Below are positions 40,617-50,204 of a stretch of 64,000 bases of DNA, piece by piece (the first letter of the stretch is position 1; every line of letters starts with the position of its first letter). The DNA is taken from the NCBI GenBank assembly GCA_036501665.1, contig DASXZW010000096.1, positions 1 to 64,000 of the forward strand, given 5' to 3'. The stretch is from DATAUD01 sp036501665 (lineage in GTDB: Bacteria > Verrucomicrobiota > Verrucomicrobiia > Limisphaerales > Palsa-1400). The notes beneath the pieces are model-generated. The model did not search any database. It was given only the letters and a program-made list of their open reading frames with translations, and was not told where the DNA came from. The position numbers and the translations under genes are program-made.

Positions 40617-41174
40617 TCATTCGCCCTCAATTTCGTGGAGTAGCCAGGCGCGTGAAAAAGTCCAATACTTCTTCGCCACGGAGACGGTGATTCCAAGCGC
40701 CTGCGAGGCCTCTTCGTTGGTCATACCGGCAAAGTAACGTAATTTAACAATTTCGGCGTGAACTGGATATTCCTGGGAGAATTTGTCAAGCGCCTCGTGG
40801 ACGATCAGCAACTCTTTGTCCTCGTTTGTCGCGGCGAGTTCCATCCCATCAATATTAACATGCTCAAAGCTTCCTCCGTGCCGTTGAGCTCGTTTGCGCC
40901 GCGCTCGATCAATCAGAATCCGCCTCATGGCTTCCGCGGCCGCGCGGAAGAAATGGGTGCGGTCATTAAACGTTGGATTGCGGTTACCGATCAACCGGAG
41001 CCACGCTTCATGAACCAAGGCAGTGGCCTGAAGAGTCTGCCCTGGAGATTCGTGCGATAGTTTGAAAGCGGCGAGCCTGCGAAGCTCATCATAAACCAAT
41101 GTGAACAATTGGTCTGAGGCCCCGGACTCTTTTCGTTCAAGGCTGTTTAGTATTAATGTCGCGTCGCCCATCAT
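40617..41174 (-). CDS. ECF-type sigma-70 factor (left)
   Basis: 185 residues of the TIGR02999-like ECF group. Region 2: FTLVYDELRRLAAFKLSHESPGQTLQATALVHEAWLRL and HFFRAAAEAMRRILIDRARRK. Region 4: HAEIVKLRYFAGMTNEEASQALGITVSVAKKYWTFSRAWL. Its closest visible relative is the right-hand copy at 47287, with long identical stretches. It follows the Ser/Thr kinase gene by about 100 bp. Known: this ECF type lacks anti-sigma factors and is linked to kinases in the PVC group. Inference: kinase-controlled activator of the left operon. Confidence 0.93.
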   Translation of the reverse strand: MMGDATLILNSLERKESGASDQLFTLVYDELRRLAAFKLSHESPGQTLQATALVHEAWLRLIGNRNPTFNDRTHFFRAAAEAMRRILIDRARRKRAQRHGGSFEHVNIDGMELAATNEDKELLIVHEALDKFSQEYPVHAEIVKLRYFAGMTNEEASQALGITVSVAKKYWTFSRAWLLHEIEGE

Positions 41175-41280
41175 CCGTAATCGCTTTTTTCCACCTTGCC
41201 TCGATTATGGGTTCGGGGCCAGTCAAATAAGCCGAATGGCAATCTTGCCATTTCGGCCCAAAACTTGGGCAGTGGACGCA

Positions 41281-43470
41281 TTATTGGTTGCGCTGAATCA
41301 AATCTGTCGCTTCGTCAAAAAGGACGTGAACAATAATCCAATCGCGCCAATCCTCCTCGAGATCAATGACGCCTGCTTGATGCAATCTCGAACGAATTAC
41401 GTTCTGACACCTGGAAAGCGTAGCCTGTGCATCTTTCATCTTCAACTTGGCTTGAGCCATGCTCAGAATTGCGAGCGCTTCCGCCTGAGAATAGGGATAT
41501 GAATTCATAGACGCATCTTGGGCCCATTTTGCGGCTTCTTGAAAATGCTGCTGGCGGTACTCCGAAAGCGCTTTGCAACACTGGAAGTAAGGATACGCCG
41601 CGGCTGCTTGCCCTTGGGTCACGGCCAAATCAGCAAGCGGGGCCACTGCTTTAGGGTCGATACCCGAAGAAGGGAGGATGAGACAGTCTTTGGCCATTTG
41701 GTCCGCGGCGATCGGAAAATCAACTTTGGTGAAGCGTGACACTATCTGGCGACAAAGCTTCTGATATCCCGCGATATCATGATTTACAGCCATCAGCGGC
41801 GCCAACCTATGATAACTCCCAAAATCATCGGGCCGGGCTATGAGGACTTTCGCGGCAGCCGCCTCCGCTTTGTCCCATCGACCGCAACGTGCCATGGCAT
41901 CGGCCTTTAGAGCCAATAAAGCGGTGTATTTCGGGCTGTTTGTGTCGCCGTGCGCGAGAAGCCCATCCATGACTGCCTCTGCCTTGTCAAACTTATGTTG
42001 AAAAAGCATCGCCCACATCAAATCATCAACCTCCTCGGCAGGCGGTAGGTAGTTGGGGTCTCTTTTACGCCGAATCTCTAATGCGCGGAGAAACGTTGAT
42101 TCTGCCAACTCCGGCTTTCCGTTGTGGACGTACGCGTGAATCATGCCTTCAGCCGCCACGACCTCCGCATTTTCGCGCAGCACTTTTTCGCGGGCCAAGA
42201 GTATGCCCATAAAGACGAGGAGCGCGATCAACCCAAAAAATAGGAGGCTCACGCCGGTGATCGCATATTTGTGCTGCGCGAAAAGTTTTCTAAGCCGGTA
42301 AGCCGAACTTGGCGGACGCGCCAATACCATATCGCCAGCAAGGTAGCGCCGGATCTCGAGGGCAAATGCGTTCGCCGTCGCGTATCGTAACGCACGGTCT
42401 TTCTCGATTGCCTTCAACACGATGCAGTCGAGGTCTCCGCGCAATAGGCGTATAAGTTTGGGTGGATCGGAGCGACGCAGTCGTGACACGGTCGTTAGAT
42501 CGTTCATCACCATGCCGCTTAGCCTGGTCGAGGGACGCGTCGGCATCTTCGTCTGAATAACCCGCCTAACCTCGTCAAGTCCTGCCTTCAGGAGCTCTTC
42601 CGCATCGAACGGCGTTTTACCTGTCAACAATTCGTAAAGTAAAACACCCAGGCTGTAAATGTCGCTCCGCGTATCAACGTCAATACTTGTGAGAGCTGCC
42701 TGTTCGGGACTCATGTAGGCGGGGGTGCCAATCAACATTTCGAACGCAGTAAAATGAGTCTTCTCGGTCAGCCTTTGATTTGTGGCTTTGGCAATACCGA
42801 AGTCGATGACTTTTGGCAAAGGCCGGCCATCGCTGGTCTTCGTCACAAGAATATTTGAAGGCTTAATATCGCGGTGAATGATGCCCTTTTGATGCGCGTG
42901 CTGCACCGCATCGCAAATTTCAATGAACAGCTCCAACCGCGCCGCAGTCGTCAGCGAATTCTCGTCGCAATAGTCTGTAACTTTGGGGCCGCGGATCAAT
43001 TCCATCACAAAATAGGGCCTGCCACTGTCCGTTGCTCCCGCGTCGTAAATGTGGGCGATGTTGGGATGATCCATCAATGCCAACGCCTGCCGTTCCGCCT
43101 CAAACCGGGCGATAACGTTTTTCGTATCCATGCCCGGTTTCACAATTTTCACAGCCACTCGCCGACGAACCGGATTTTCCTGCTCGGCCATGAAAACGAC
43201 GCCCCACCCACCTTCCCCAATCTGCTGCAACAGCTTATAGCGGCCAATTTGGTCGCCTTCTTTCTCGCCAATGGGAGAGACGGATTCACCTTGAGCGAGG
43301 TCACGACCTGGCGGCCTGTCTATGAAGTGGTCGGCGCGCCCGTGCGCTTTGAGCAAAGCTTGCACGTTCCGCAAAAGCGCTGCGTCTCCGGCACACACGC
43401 TCTGCAGAAACGCATCTCGCTCTGACTCGGGCAGATCAACTGCCGCGTCGAAAATTTCGACAATAGTCAT
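41281..43470 (-). CDS. membrane Ser/Thr protein kinase with TPR-like C terminus (left)
   Basis: 729 residues. An N-terminal helical segment (ERDAFLQSVCAGDAALLRNVQALLKAH) found in PVC kinases precedes the kinase: glycine loop QIGEGGWGVVF, VAVKIVK, catalytic HRDIKPSNI near residue 198, DFG in VIDFGIAKA and the substrate loop GTPAYMSPEQ. One membrane helix (YAITGVSLLFFGLIALLVFMGILL) lies near residue 405. The C-terminal 300 residues are helical, TPR-like repeats outside or at the membrane. It heads a kinase-sigma-operon series on the minus strand. Confidence 0.94.
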   Translation of the reverse strand: MTIVEIFDAAVDLPESERDAFLQSVCAGDAALLRNVQALLKAHGRADHFIDRPPGRDLAQGESVSPIGEKEGDQIGRYKLLQQIGEGGWGVVFMAEQENPVRRRVAVKIVKPGMDTKNVIARFEAERQALALMDHPNIAHIYDAGATDSGRPYFVMELIRGPKVTDYCDENSLTTAARLELFIEICDAVQHAHQKGIIHRDIKPSNILVTKTSDGRPLPKVIDFGIAKATNQRLTEKTHFTAFEMLIGTPAYMSPEQAALTSIDVDTRSDIYSLGVLLYELLTGKTPFDAEELLKAGLDEVRRVIQTKMPTRPSTRLSGMVMNDLTTVSRLRRSDPPKLIRLLRGDLDCIVLKAIEKDRALRYATANAFALEIRRYLAGDMVLARPPSSAYRLRKLFAQHKYAITGVSLLFFGLIALLVFMGILLAREKVLRENAEVVAAEGMIHAYVHNGKPELAESTFLRALEIRRKRDPNYLPPAEEVDDLMWAMLFQHKFDKAEAVMDGLLAHGDTNSPKYTALLALKADAMARCGRWDKAEAAAAKVLIARPDDFGSYHRLAPLMAVNHDIAGYQKLCRQIVSRFTKVDFPIAADQMAKDCLILPSSGIDPKAVAPLADLAVTQGQAAAAYPYFQCCKALSEYRQQHFQEAAKWAQDASMNSYPYSQAEALAILSMAQAKLKMKDAQATLSRCQNVIRSRLHQAGVIDLEEDWRDWIIVHVLFDEATDLIQRNQ

Positions 43471-43918
43471 GGATTACCAGCCGTCGCCTAAGGATCGTAT
43501 CATAAACTGGCCGCAGTACGCCCAGACATTAAAATAAGCGGAATCCAAACCGCAAAAGTCCCAAGAACATTTAGATTTCCTGTTCACCGGCCTAAACGCG
43601 CCGCAGTAAACATTTTCCTTTCATCAATCTTTCCAAGACCCCCGGATTGGCAGGCCGCTCGTTTCCCGTTAATGAATGTTGTTTCTAAAGAAAATAAAAT
43701 TCCAATTCTCGACCAGCATCACTTTTGCGGGCACAAAATATTTTGCCGATTCGGCGTCCTTTTGAGGGAAGATTCTCGCATTGATGTACTAGGCTGATTG
43801 GCGGCGGGTTTTTCGCTGAGTTTCGGGAAGCGTTGAATCCGTTAAGCATCAGTTGTTTACAACCGGCGCCTTTCCGTTTGATTTGCAAGATCAACGGAGG
43901 AATGCTTCGCATGAATTA
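43471..43918. promoter_or_regulatory. divergent intergenic region between two kinase genes
   Basis: No gene is supported in these 448 bp, which must hold both promoters. At the right end, GGAGG (43896-43900) is followed by ATGCTTCGCATGAATTAATG. A five-codon ORF (43902-43919) stops at TAA, whose last A is the first base of the kinase ATG at 43919. Such a leader could couple or limit translation of the right kinase. Confidence 0.5.
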
Positions 43919-46900
43919 ATGAACGGTTTACCAAATCGCGACGTGCTGATTTTTACGGAAGCCGCGCAATTGCCCGCCGACGAGCGCGCAGCCTATTTGG
44001 CGACGGCTTGCGGTGGGAACGCAGGGCTTCGCCAAAAGGTGGAAGCGTTGCTACATACCCATGAGCATGTGGGAGATTTTTTGGAGGCATCCCCACAGAA
44101 GGCTTCAATTGAAGCCAGAGCAGTAAATTCAGCCGGCGAGAAGGCGGGTGATCGAATTGGTCGCTACAAATTGTTGCAACAAATTGGCGAAGGTGGATGG
44201 GGAGTGGTCTTTATGGCTGAACAGGACGAGCCGGTTCGCCGGAAAGTCGCCCTGAAAGTCGTCAAGCCGGGGATGGACACAAAAAACGTCATCGCGCGGT
44301 TCGAGGCGGAACGGCAGGCGTTGGCGCTAATGGATCATCCGAATATCGCTCACGTCTTCGATGCCGGCACGACGGAATACGGCAGACCATACTTCGTAAT
44401 GGAGTTAGTCCGGGGCACTAAGATTACAGACTACTGCGACCAGAGTCGCTTGTCGACTGCTGATCGTTTGGAGCTTTTCATTCAAGTTTGCAACGCGGTT
44501 CAGCACGCGCATCAGAAAGGGATCATTCATCGGGACATCAAACCCTCCAACATTTTAGTGACGACCTCGGCGGAAGGAAAACCGCTGCCCAAAGTCATTG
44601 ATTTCGGCATCGCTAAGGCGACGACCGGCTTGCGGCTTACAGATAAGACTCTTTTCACGGCCTTTGAGATGCTGGTTGGCACGCCTGCCTATATGAGTCC
44701 TGAACAGGCCGCGCTTTCGAGCCTGGACGTCGATACGCGGTCGGACATCTACAGTCTTGGTGTGCTACTCTACGAATTGTTGACCAGCACAACGCCATTT
44801 GACACCCGTGAACTCCTCAAAGCAGGACTTGATGAAGTCCGCCGCGTGATCCAAACCGAGGAGCCGGTTCGGCCTTCGACCCGATTGCGCACCATGATAG
44901 CGGCAAGTCTGACGAGCGTGTCCCAGCAACGTCAGGCCGACGCACCGAAGTTGATTCGTTCGCTAAAAGGGGATCTCGACTGGATCGTCATGAAAGCGCT
45001 GGAGAAAGATCGCACTCGCCGTTACCAGACTGCCGCAGGTTTGGCCGAGGATATCCAACATTACGCCGCGGGTGAAACCGTCTCAGCCAGACCTCCAAGT
45101 GCATTTTACAAACTTCAAAAGGCGATTCAGCGTAATAAGCTACTATTCGTTGGCACGAGCATCATTGTTATCTTGTTGATAGCGGGTTTGTGCATCACAA
45201 CCTGGCTATTGGCAAGGGAGAATCGCGCGCGTCGTGAGGCCGAAGCGGACAAAAAAACTGCCCAAACGGAAGCGGCAAAGAGTCATCAAGTTAAACAATT
45301 CCTGGAAGAGATGCTACAAGGGGTGAACCCTGAGGTGGCTCACGGCAGAGATACTGCAATCTTGCGCGAAGTCCTGGATACAGCCGTCGCGCGGATCGAC
45401 AAGGCGACAAACGAACCGGGAGTCTCAGCCGAACTGCGAAGCGTGATTGGAACAGTTTATGCGAAAACAGAACAATATCGCCAAGCGGAAGAAATACAGC
45501 GAAAGGCACTCGCATTTTGCCGAGAGAATTTCGGACCGAAAAGCCCAGAGGCGGCCACGGCACTTAACGATTTAGGCGTAACGCTTATAGCTAAAGGGAA
45601 AAAATTGGAGGCCGAACAAGTGAATCGCGAAGCGCTTGAAATCCGGGAACACTGCTTTGGGAAGCAGAATGCGGACGTCGCCACTTCGGAAGACAATTTG
45701 GCTCACGCCTGTAATGATAATAGGAAGTACATAGAGGCAGAAGCATTAATTCGCGAGGCGCTGGCGACGAGGCGACGATTGTTCGGAGAGGAAAGCCAGG
45801 AAGTGATGGATTCGCTTCGCAACCAGGTTTTGATCTTAGGGAATACAGGCAAAAGCGCCGAAGCCGAAGCATCGGCACGCGAAGTTCTTGTGCTTAGGCG
45901 TAAACTGCTGGGGCCACAAGATCCATCCATAGCAGGAGCGCTCATTGATCTCGCCTGGACCCTAGGCGCAACTGGAAAGCAAAACGAGTCGGAAGCTTTG
46001 GAGCGAGAAGCCTTCGCACTACGACGAAAGGTTCTTTCAGACAATTACCCCGATGTTGCAGATTCTCTGTATCGTCTGGGCGATCACTTACGAGAGCATG
46101 GGGACCTGGAGGACGCGTCTTCTGTCCTGAGCACAGCTCTTTCCGTGTTCCGTAACGTTGTTGGCGACGATCATCCGGGCACACTTCATACGTTGACAGC
46201 CTTAGGTTCGGTTTACGAAGCTGAGACTAATTGGCCCGAGGCGGAGGCCGCATTTCGCGAGGCGTTGGCCTCCTGGCGAAAGCAGGCTGGAGAGAATGAC
46301 CCGGAAACGTTGTATGCGATGCGCAACTTAGCTGGAGCATTCGAAGGCGAAAGCAAATGGGCTGAGGCGGAAGCAATGCGTCGCGTGGCATTTGACTCGT
46401 GGCGTAAGCAGTCAGGAATTGAGGCTGATCCAACCCTTTGGGAATGTTATGGGTTGTACCGTGACCTTGTTTCACAGCGTAAACACGACGAGGCCGAGCA
46501 TCTTCTGAGCGAAGTGTTGACGCCAACGTTCGCAAAGAAACCGGCGTGCTCCATGATTTTGGGTCGTCATTTAGATCTCATGGGCCGTGAGGCTAGATGG
46601 GACGAGGCGGCTGCCGATGCCACTACCCTCATAGGGTATGAGCCTGCGGAATACTATTGGACTTATAGTTGCGCTATCCTGTTGGTCAAAATTCACGATC
46701 AACCGGCCTATGAGCAACTCTGTTCTCGTGCAGAAACTACTTTCGGAGGGACAACTAATCCTTACGTGGCGCTACGGATCGCGGATAGCTTCCTTCTAAC
46801 ATCAAATTCCAGTGCCGATCCACAAATAGTCAAACAATTAGCTAACAAAGCCGCCGCCTTGGCAAAATCCGATGCCGGCGACTTTCACGTGTACAAGGCG

Positions 46901-47197
46901 CTCTCGGATTATCGGCAGGGCCATTTTACCGAAGCGACTGAATGGGCAGAGAAGGGTATGAATGGTTCCGATCTTTTCACGCGAGCTGAAGGCGCTGCGA
47001 CCCTTGCCATGGCGCAATGGCAGCTCAGTCAGAAGGAACGGGCGCGATACACACTGAACCAAGGAAATAAATTAGTTCCAGAAATCTTGCGCGCTCACGA
47101 CGTGGATTTAGGGGATAGATGGATAAACTGGCTGACGGCTCGAATTTTATTGGACGAAGCTCGCCAATTGATTTCGCTTCCTGCCGAACCAAAATGA
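43919..47197 (+). CDS. membrane Ser/Thr protein kinase with long TPR array (right)
   Basis: About 1092 residues from ATG 43919. Same plan as the left kinase: N-terminal helical segment (ERAAYLATACGGNAGLRQKVEALL), QIGEGGWGVVF, VALKVVK, HRDIKPSNI near residue 204, VIDFGIAKA, GTPAYMSPEQ. A membrane helix (LLFVGTSIIVILLIAGLCITTWLLA) lies near residue 410. Then come many kinesin-light-chain-like TPR repeats (AEALIREALATRRRLFG, ALEREAFALRRKVL, AEAAFREALASWRKQAG). The TPRs probably sense a periplasmic or protein signal. It is followed by its ECF sigma gene. Confidence 0.94.
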   Translation: MNGLPNRDVLIFTEAAQLPADERAAYLATACGGNAGLRQKVEALLHTHEHVGDFLEASPQKASIEARAVNSAGEKAGDRIGRYKLLQQIGEGGWGVVFMAEQDEPVRRKVALKVVKPGMDTKNVIARFEAERQALALMDHPNIAHVFDAGTTEYGRPYFVMELVRGTKITDYCDQSRLSTADRLELFIQVCNAVQHAHQKGIIHRDIKPSNILVTTSAEGKPLPKVIDFGIAKATTGLRLTDKTLFTAFEMLVGTPAYMSPEQAALSSLDVDTRSDIYSLGVLLYELLTSTTPFDTRELLKAGLDEVRRVIQTEEPVRPSTRLRTMIAASLTSVSQQRQADAPKLIRSLKGDLDWIVMKALEKDRTRRYQTAAGLAEDIQHYAAGETVSARPPSAFYKLQKAIQRNKLLFVGTSIIVILLIAGLCITTWLLARENRARREAEADKKTAQTEAAKSHQVKQFLEEMLQGVNPEVAHGRDTAILREVLDTAVARIDKATNEPGVSAELRSVIGTVYAKTEQYRQAEEIQRKALAFCRENFGPKSPEAATALNDLGVTLIAKGKKLEAEQVNREALEIREHCFGKQNADVATSEDNLAHACNDNRKYIEAEALIREALATRRRLFGEESQEVMDSLRNQVLILGNTGKSAEAEASAREVLVLRRKLLGPQDPSIAGALIDLAWTLGATGKQNESEALEREAFALRRKVLSDNYPDVADSLYRLGDHLREHGDLEDASSVLSTALSVFRNVVGDDHPGTLHTLTALGSVYEAETNWPEAEAAFREALASWRKQAGENDPETLYAMRNLAGAFEGESKWAEAEAMRRVAFDSWRKQSGIEADPTLWECYGLYRDLVSQRKHDEAEHLLSEVLTPTFAKKPACSMILGRHLDLMGREARWDEAAADATTLIGYEPAEYYWTYSCAILLVKIHDQPAYEQLCSRAETTFGGTTNPYVALRIADSFLLTSNSSADPQIVKQLANKAAALAKSDAGDFHVYKALSDYRQGHFTEATEWAEKGMNGSDLFTRAEGAATLAMAQWQLSQKERARYTLNQGNKLVPEILRAHDVDLGDRWINWLTARILLDEARQLISLPAEPK

Positions 47198-47286
47198 ATC
47201 CGTCAATTTCAGTTCGCAAAAGACAGTGGTCGCCCAGAACGCAATCTGTTATCGTCCCCCCGGTGAGGATCTCTCCTGAGGAGAAT

Positions 47287-47841
47287 ATGAGCGACGCGAC
47301 GATTCTTTTGAATGCCATCGAGAACGGCGAGCCAGCAGCAGCCGAACAATTGCTGGATCTCGTTTATGAAGAGCTGCGTCGCCTCGCCGCCAGCAAGATG
47401 GCCCGCGAAGCACCTTGCCAGACCTGGCAGCCCACAGAATTGGTACATGAGGCTTGGTTGCGCTTGGTGGGCCGCGAAAATCCAAAATTCAATAATCGCG
47501 CTCATTTTTTTGCGGCCGCCGCTGAGGCGATGCGCCGAATCCTTATTGACCGAGCGCGCCGCAAACTCACGGTGCGTCATGGAGTCGACTTCAAAAGGGT
47601 TGACTTGGAAGGCCAGGATTTGGCCGCACCTGTCGCCGACCAGCAATTGCTCGCAGTTCATGAGCTGTTGGACAATCTCGCCAAGGAGCATCCGGTTGAA
47701 GCCGAAGTAGTCAAGCTGCGATATTTCGCAGGTATGACAAACGAACAAACAGCGCAAGCAATGGATATTTCAGTTACCACGGTAAAGTGCTATTGGAATT
47801 TTGCTCGCACTTGGATTCTCAACGCCATTGAGCACTCTTAG
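47287..47841 (+). CDS. ECF-type sigma-70 factor (right)
   Basis: 184 residues from ATG 47287 with GAGGAG just before it; the long upstream extension to 47119 runs into the kinase gene and is rejected. Region 2: LVYEELRRLAASKMAREAPCQ, HFFAAAAEAMRRILIDRARRK. Region 4: EVVKLRYFAGMTNEQTAQAMDISVTTVKCYWNFART. It is a paralogue of the left ECF factor, in mirrored position. Inference: it drives the right operon that starts 380 bp later. Confidence 0.93.
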   Translation: MSDATILLNAIENGEPAAAEQLLDLVYEELRRLAASKMAREAPCQTWQPTELVHEAWLRLVGRENPKFNNRAHFFAAAAEAMRRILIDRARRKLTVRHGVDFKRVDLEGQDLAAPVADQQLLAVHELLDNLAKEHPVEAEVVKLRYFAGMTNEQTAQAMDISVTTVKCYWNFARTWILNAIEHS

Positions 47842-48223
47842 CTAATTTCCGAGTCTTTTTCGTCTTCAACCTCCCTCAGAAGCCCCTCTACAAAGATTCG
47901 CCAGCGCAAACCACGGACACGCGCCTCTAATCTGATTCTCAATAAACGTTAAGCATTTCTTTGTTAGAGTCGGGCGATCATGACCGTGGCGTTACGGTGT
48001 TCTGTCTCACGGTCCGTCGGACCGCTTCCCATCAATTTGGCCAAAAATCAAGGAGGATAAAAAAACCTTCAAATGTAGCCGCCCTATTTCTTTTGAAATC
48101 TCGCATTGTATTTCTGACCGAAAAACCGTGAAACACAAAATAAATGAAAGATGCGACACGTAAGTCTGGAATTACACAAAGCGGAGTGCCCGCAGCTTCG
48201 CCAAAAGTCGTGTTCTTCACAAT
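47842..48223. promoter_or_regulatory. upstream region of the right operon with a palindrome
   Basis: No gene in 382 bp. CGGTCCG (48010-48016) and CGGACCG (48018-48024) form a perfect dyad around one T, 200 bp before the first gene; this could be an operator. AAGGAGG at about 48050 precedes a gene-less A-rich stretch. No motif clearly shared with the left operon's leader was found by eye. Confidence 0.4.
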
Positions 48224-49108
48224 ATGAATGACAATTTCAAAAACTCAATTAAAGAGCCCGATTGTGCGCCAATACTGACGAGCTTAAGGCTTCTTCTTTC
48301 CGCGTTCTTAGCGGTCGCGTCTAGCGTCTTCACTGCAAGAGCCGAAGATAACCCGAGCCAAAGCAGCAGCGCCGAGCTTGCCAAGCAAACGCAAAACCCT
48401 GTAGCAGACGTAATCAGCGTTCCAATCGAGAATTACTTCTATTTCAACGCTGGCCCGAATCACGCGACCTTATACGACCTTAACATAAAGCCAGTAATTC
48501 CGTTTCACCTAAACGAGGATTGGAACCTGATTACCCGAACAATCATTCCCATTATTAATGAGCCTTCACTGTCATTGGGTTCCCGGTCCGGATTCGGGCT
48601 AGGGGACATCAATCCAAGTTTCTTCCTGTCGCCTGCCAAGTCCAGTGGTTTCATTTGGGGCGTGGGGCCAACCTTTACCTTGCCGACGGCGACCGATTCG
48701 TTATTGGGGAGTGGCAAATTCAGTATGGGGCCAACAGCCGTCGCGCTTATGGACAAAGGCCCATGGCTTTTCGGGGCGCTCGTTTACAATCAGTGGTCGG
48801 TAACCGGGTGGGGCAAACAAAATGTCAACAATATGTTGATCGAACCCTTCGCGAATTACAATTTTGGCAAAGGATGGCATCTGTCAACCGCGCCCCTCAT
48901 AACGGCCAACTGGGAAGCCGAGGGCAGCCAGCAATGGACGGTGCCAGTCGGTGGCGGTATTGGCAAGCTAGTGCGCTTTGGCAAGCTCCCTGCCGACATT
49001 TTGGTGCAGGCCTACTCTAATGTGGAGCGTCCAAAATATGCACCAGACTGGGAGCTCCGCTTTCAAATACAATTCCTGCTTCCTGGTTTTAAGAAATCTC
49101 CAAGGTGA
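48224..49108 (+). CDS. outer-membrane transporter-like beta-barrel protein
   Basis: 294 residues. Signal-like LLLSAFLAVASSVFTARA follows a polar 23-residue start. The body has VISVPIENYFYFNAGPNHATLYDLNIKPVIPFHL, WNLITRTIIPIIN, GFGLGDINPSFFLSPA and GFIWGVGPTFTLPTAT, the pattern of the neuromedin-U-like outer-membrane protein family found across Gram-negatives. It ends in barrel strands (LRFQIQFLLPGF). It probably admits small molecules. First gene of the right operon and overlapping or adjacent to the next. Confidence 0.82.
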   Translation: MNDNFKNSIKEPDCAPILTSLRLLLSAFLAVASSVFTARAEDNPSQSSSAELAKQTQNPVADVISVPIENYFYFNAGPNHATLYDLNIKPVIPFHLNEDWNLITRTIIPIINEPSLSLGSRSGFGLGDINPSFFLSPAKSSGFIWGVGPTFTLPTATDSLLGSGKFSMGPTAVALMDKGPWLFGALVYNQWSVTGWGKQNVNNMLIEPFANYNFGKGWHLSTAPLITANWEAEGSQQWTVPVGGGIGKLVRFGKLPADILVQAYSNVERPKYAPDWELRFQIQFLLPGFKKSPR

Positions 49109-49182
49109 TGATGAACGGACAGATCGTCATTAAACACGACAACATCCTCCGGTCCGCGTCATTAAATGAAATGGGGGTGAGA

Positions 49183-50175
49183 ATGAGTGCCAATATACGT
49201 CTCGAGGCCCTTAAAAAGATTCTTTCACGTTTTAATTTCACACTGACTGCCCTGCTAATCGCAACGACTTGGAATTTAAAGGCAGATCAAACCAACAGCA
49301 TCGCGATGACCAAGAGTCCGGCGGCATCCACCGAAAAGCCCACGCCACTTCCCTTACACCAGATTGGTGGTAGCGGAGGCGTCTTTATTACCTTGTCGGC
49401 TTATATCGTCAACCCGCCTCGAAACAACGAAGTAATGGGCAGGCCAGCCGTAGGGTTTTCTTATGCTAATCTAGGTCACGGAGAAAACCTTGAGGCGCCT
49501 ACGATCAGCGAATCGCCATTTAAACGACTCGAGTTGAGTTATGGGTGGGACCGTTTTGACCTAGGCGATTTACCGCAGGCCTTGAGAAACGCTGGTCTCG
49601 CCAATTATCGTCAGAACGAGGTGCAACTGCACAACTTCAATGCGCGCCTGCAGATTTTAGAGGAGAACGAGTTCAATCAAAAATGGATTCCCGCGCTCAC
49701 CTTTGGAGCGCACTACAAGTATAACGACGGCATTAGCGAGGTAAACAACCAGGTCTTCGGGTTGTTGAACAGTCACGGGATTACAAAAAACCATGGCCTC
49801 GATTTCACCCTTTACGCTACGAAAATGTTCACGCAATTGCACGTGCCCATCTTGCTCGACTTGGGCGGGCGCGCTACTGAAGGCGTCTGGGAGGGTCTGG
49901 GTGGCTTCACTGACAGATACAATTTTGAGTTTGAGGGAAACATAGCAGTGTTTCTTAGCCATCATTTGGCGCTTGCGGCGGAGTACAAACAGCAGCCAAC
50001 AGATTATCAGCCGATTGGGAGTTTGGTCCAGAAAGCGGATGATTGGTTCACGCTCGATGCCGTTTACATCGTCAACAAGCACATGACGCTCGCGGCTGGA
50101 TACGCACATTTCGGTAAAATGTTAAACCACGAGGACAACGGCGTCTGGGGCATAACCACGAAATGGGAGTTCTAA
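49183..50175 (+). CDS. DUF3034-family outer-membrane protein
   Basis: About 330 residues from ATG 49183, after GGGGGTGAG, giving a signal sequence (FTLTALLIATTWNLKA). Starts at 49105-49111, overlapping the upstream stop, are possible. DUF3034 signature: GGSGGVFITLSAYIVNPP, then KRLELSYGWDRFDLGDL, FNARLQILE, a barrel with HLALAAEYKQQPTDY, DDWFTLDAVYIVNKHMTLAAGYAHFG and the C-terminal strand TTKWEF. Members are outer-membrane proteins of unknown substrate. Thirty bp before the TPP decarboxylase gene. Confidence 0.82.
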   Translation: MSANIRLEALKKILSRFNFTLTALLIATTWNLKADQTNSIAMTKSPAASTEKPTPLPLHQIGGSGGVFITLSAYIVNPPRNNEVMGRPAVGFSYANLGHGENLEAPTISESPFKRLELSYGWDRFDLGDLPQALRNAGLANYRQNEVQLHNFNARLQILEENEFNQKWIPALTFGAHYKYNDGISEVNNQVFGLLNSHGITKNHGLDFTLYATKMFTQLHVPILLDLGGRATEGVWEGLGGFTDRYNFEFEGNIAVFLSHHLALAAEYKQQPTDYQPIGSLVQKADDWFTLDAVYIVNKHMTLAAGYAHFGKMLNHEDNGVWGITTKWEF

Positions 50176-50204
50176 CTAACGAATAACCTCAAGAAAGAAT
50201 AAAT

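Noticed and set aside
40359..48223. shared ECF promoter motif before the two operons
   Set aside because: A GGAAC is present before the left operon, but I could not find a matching -10 or the same pair before the right operon.
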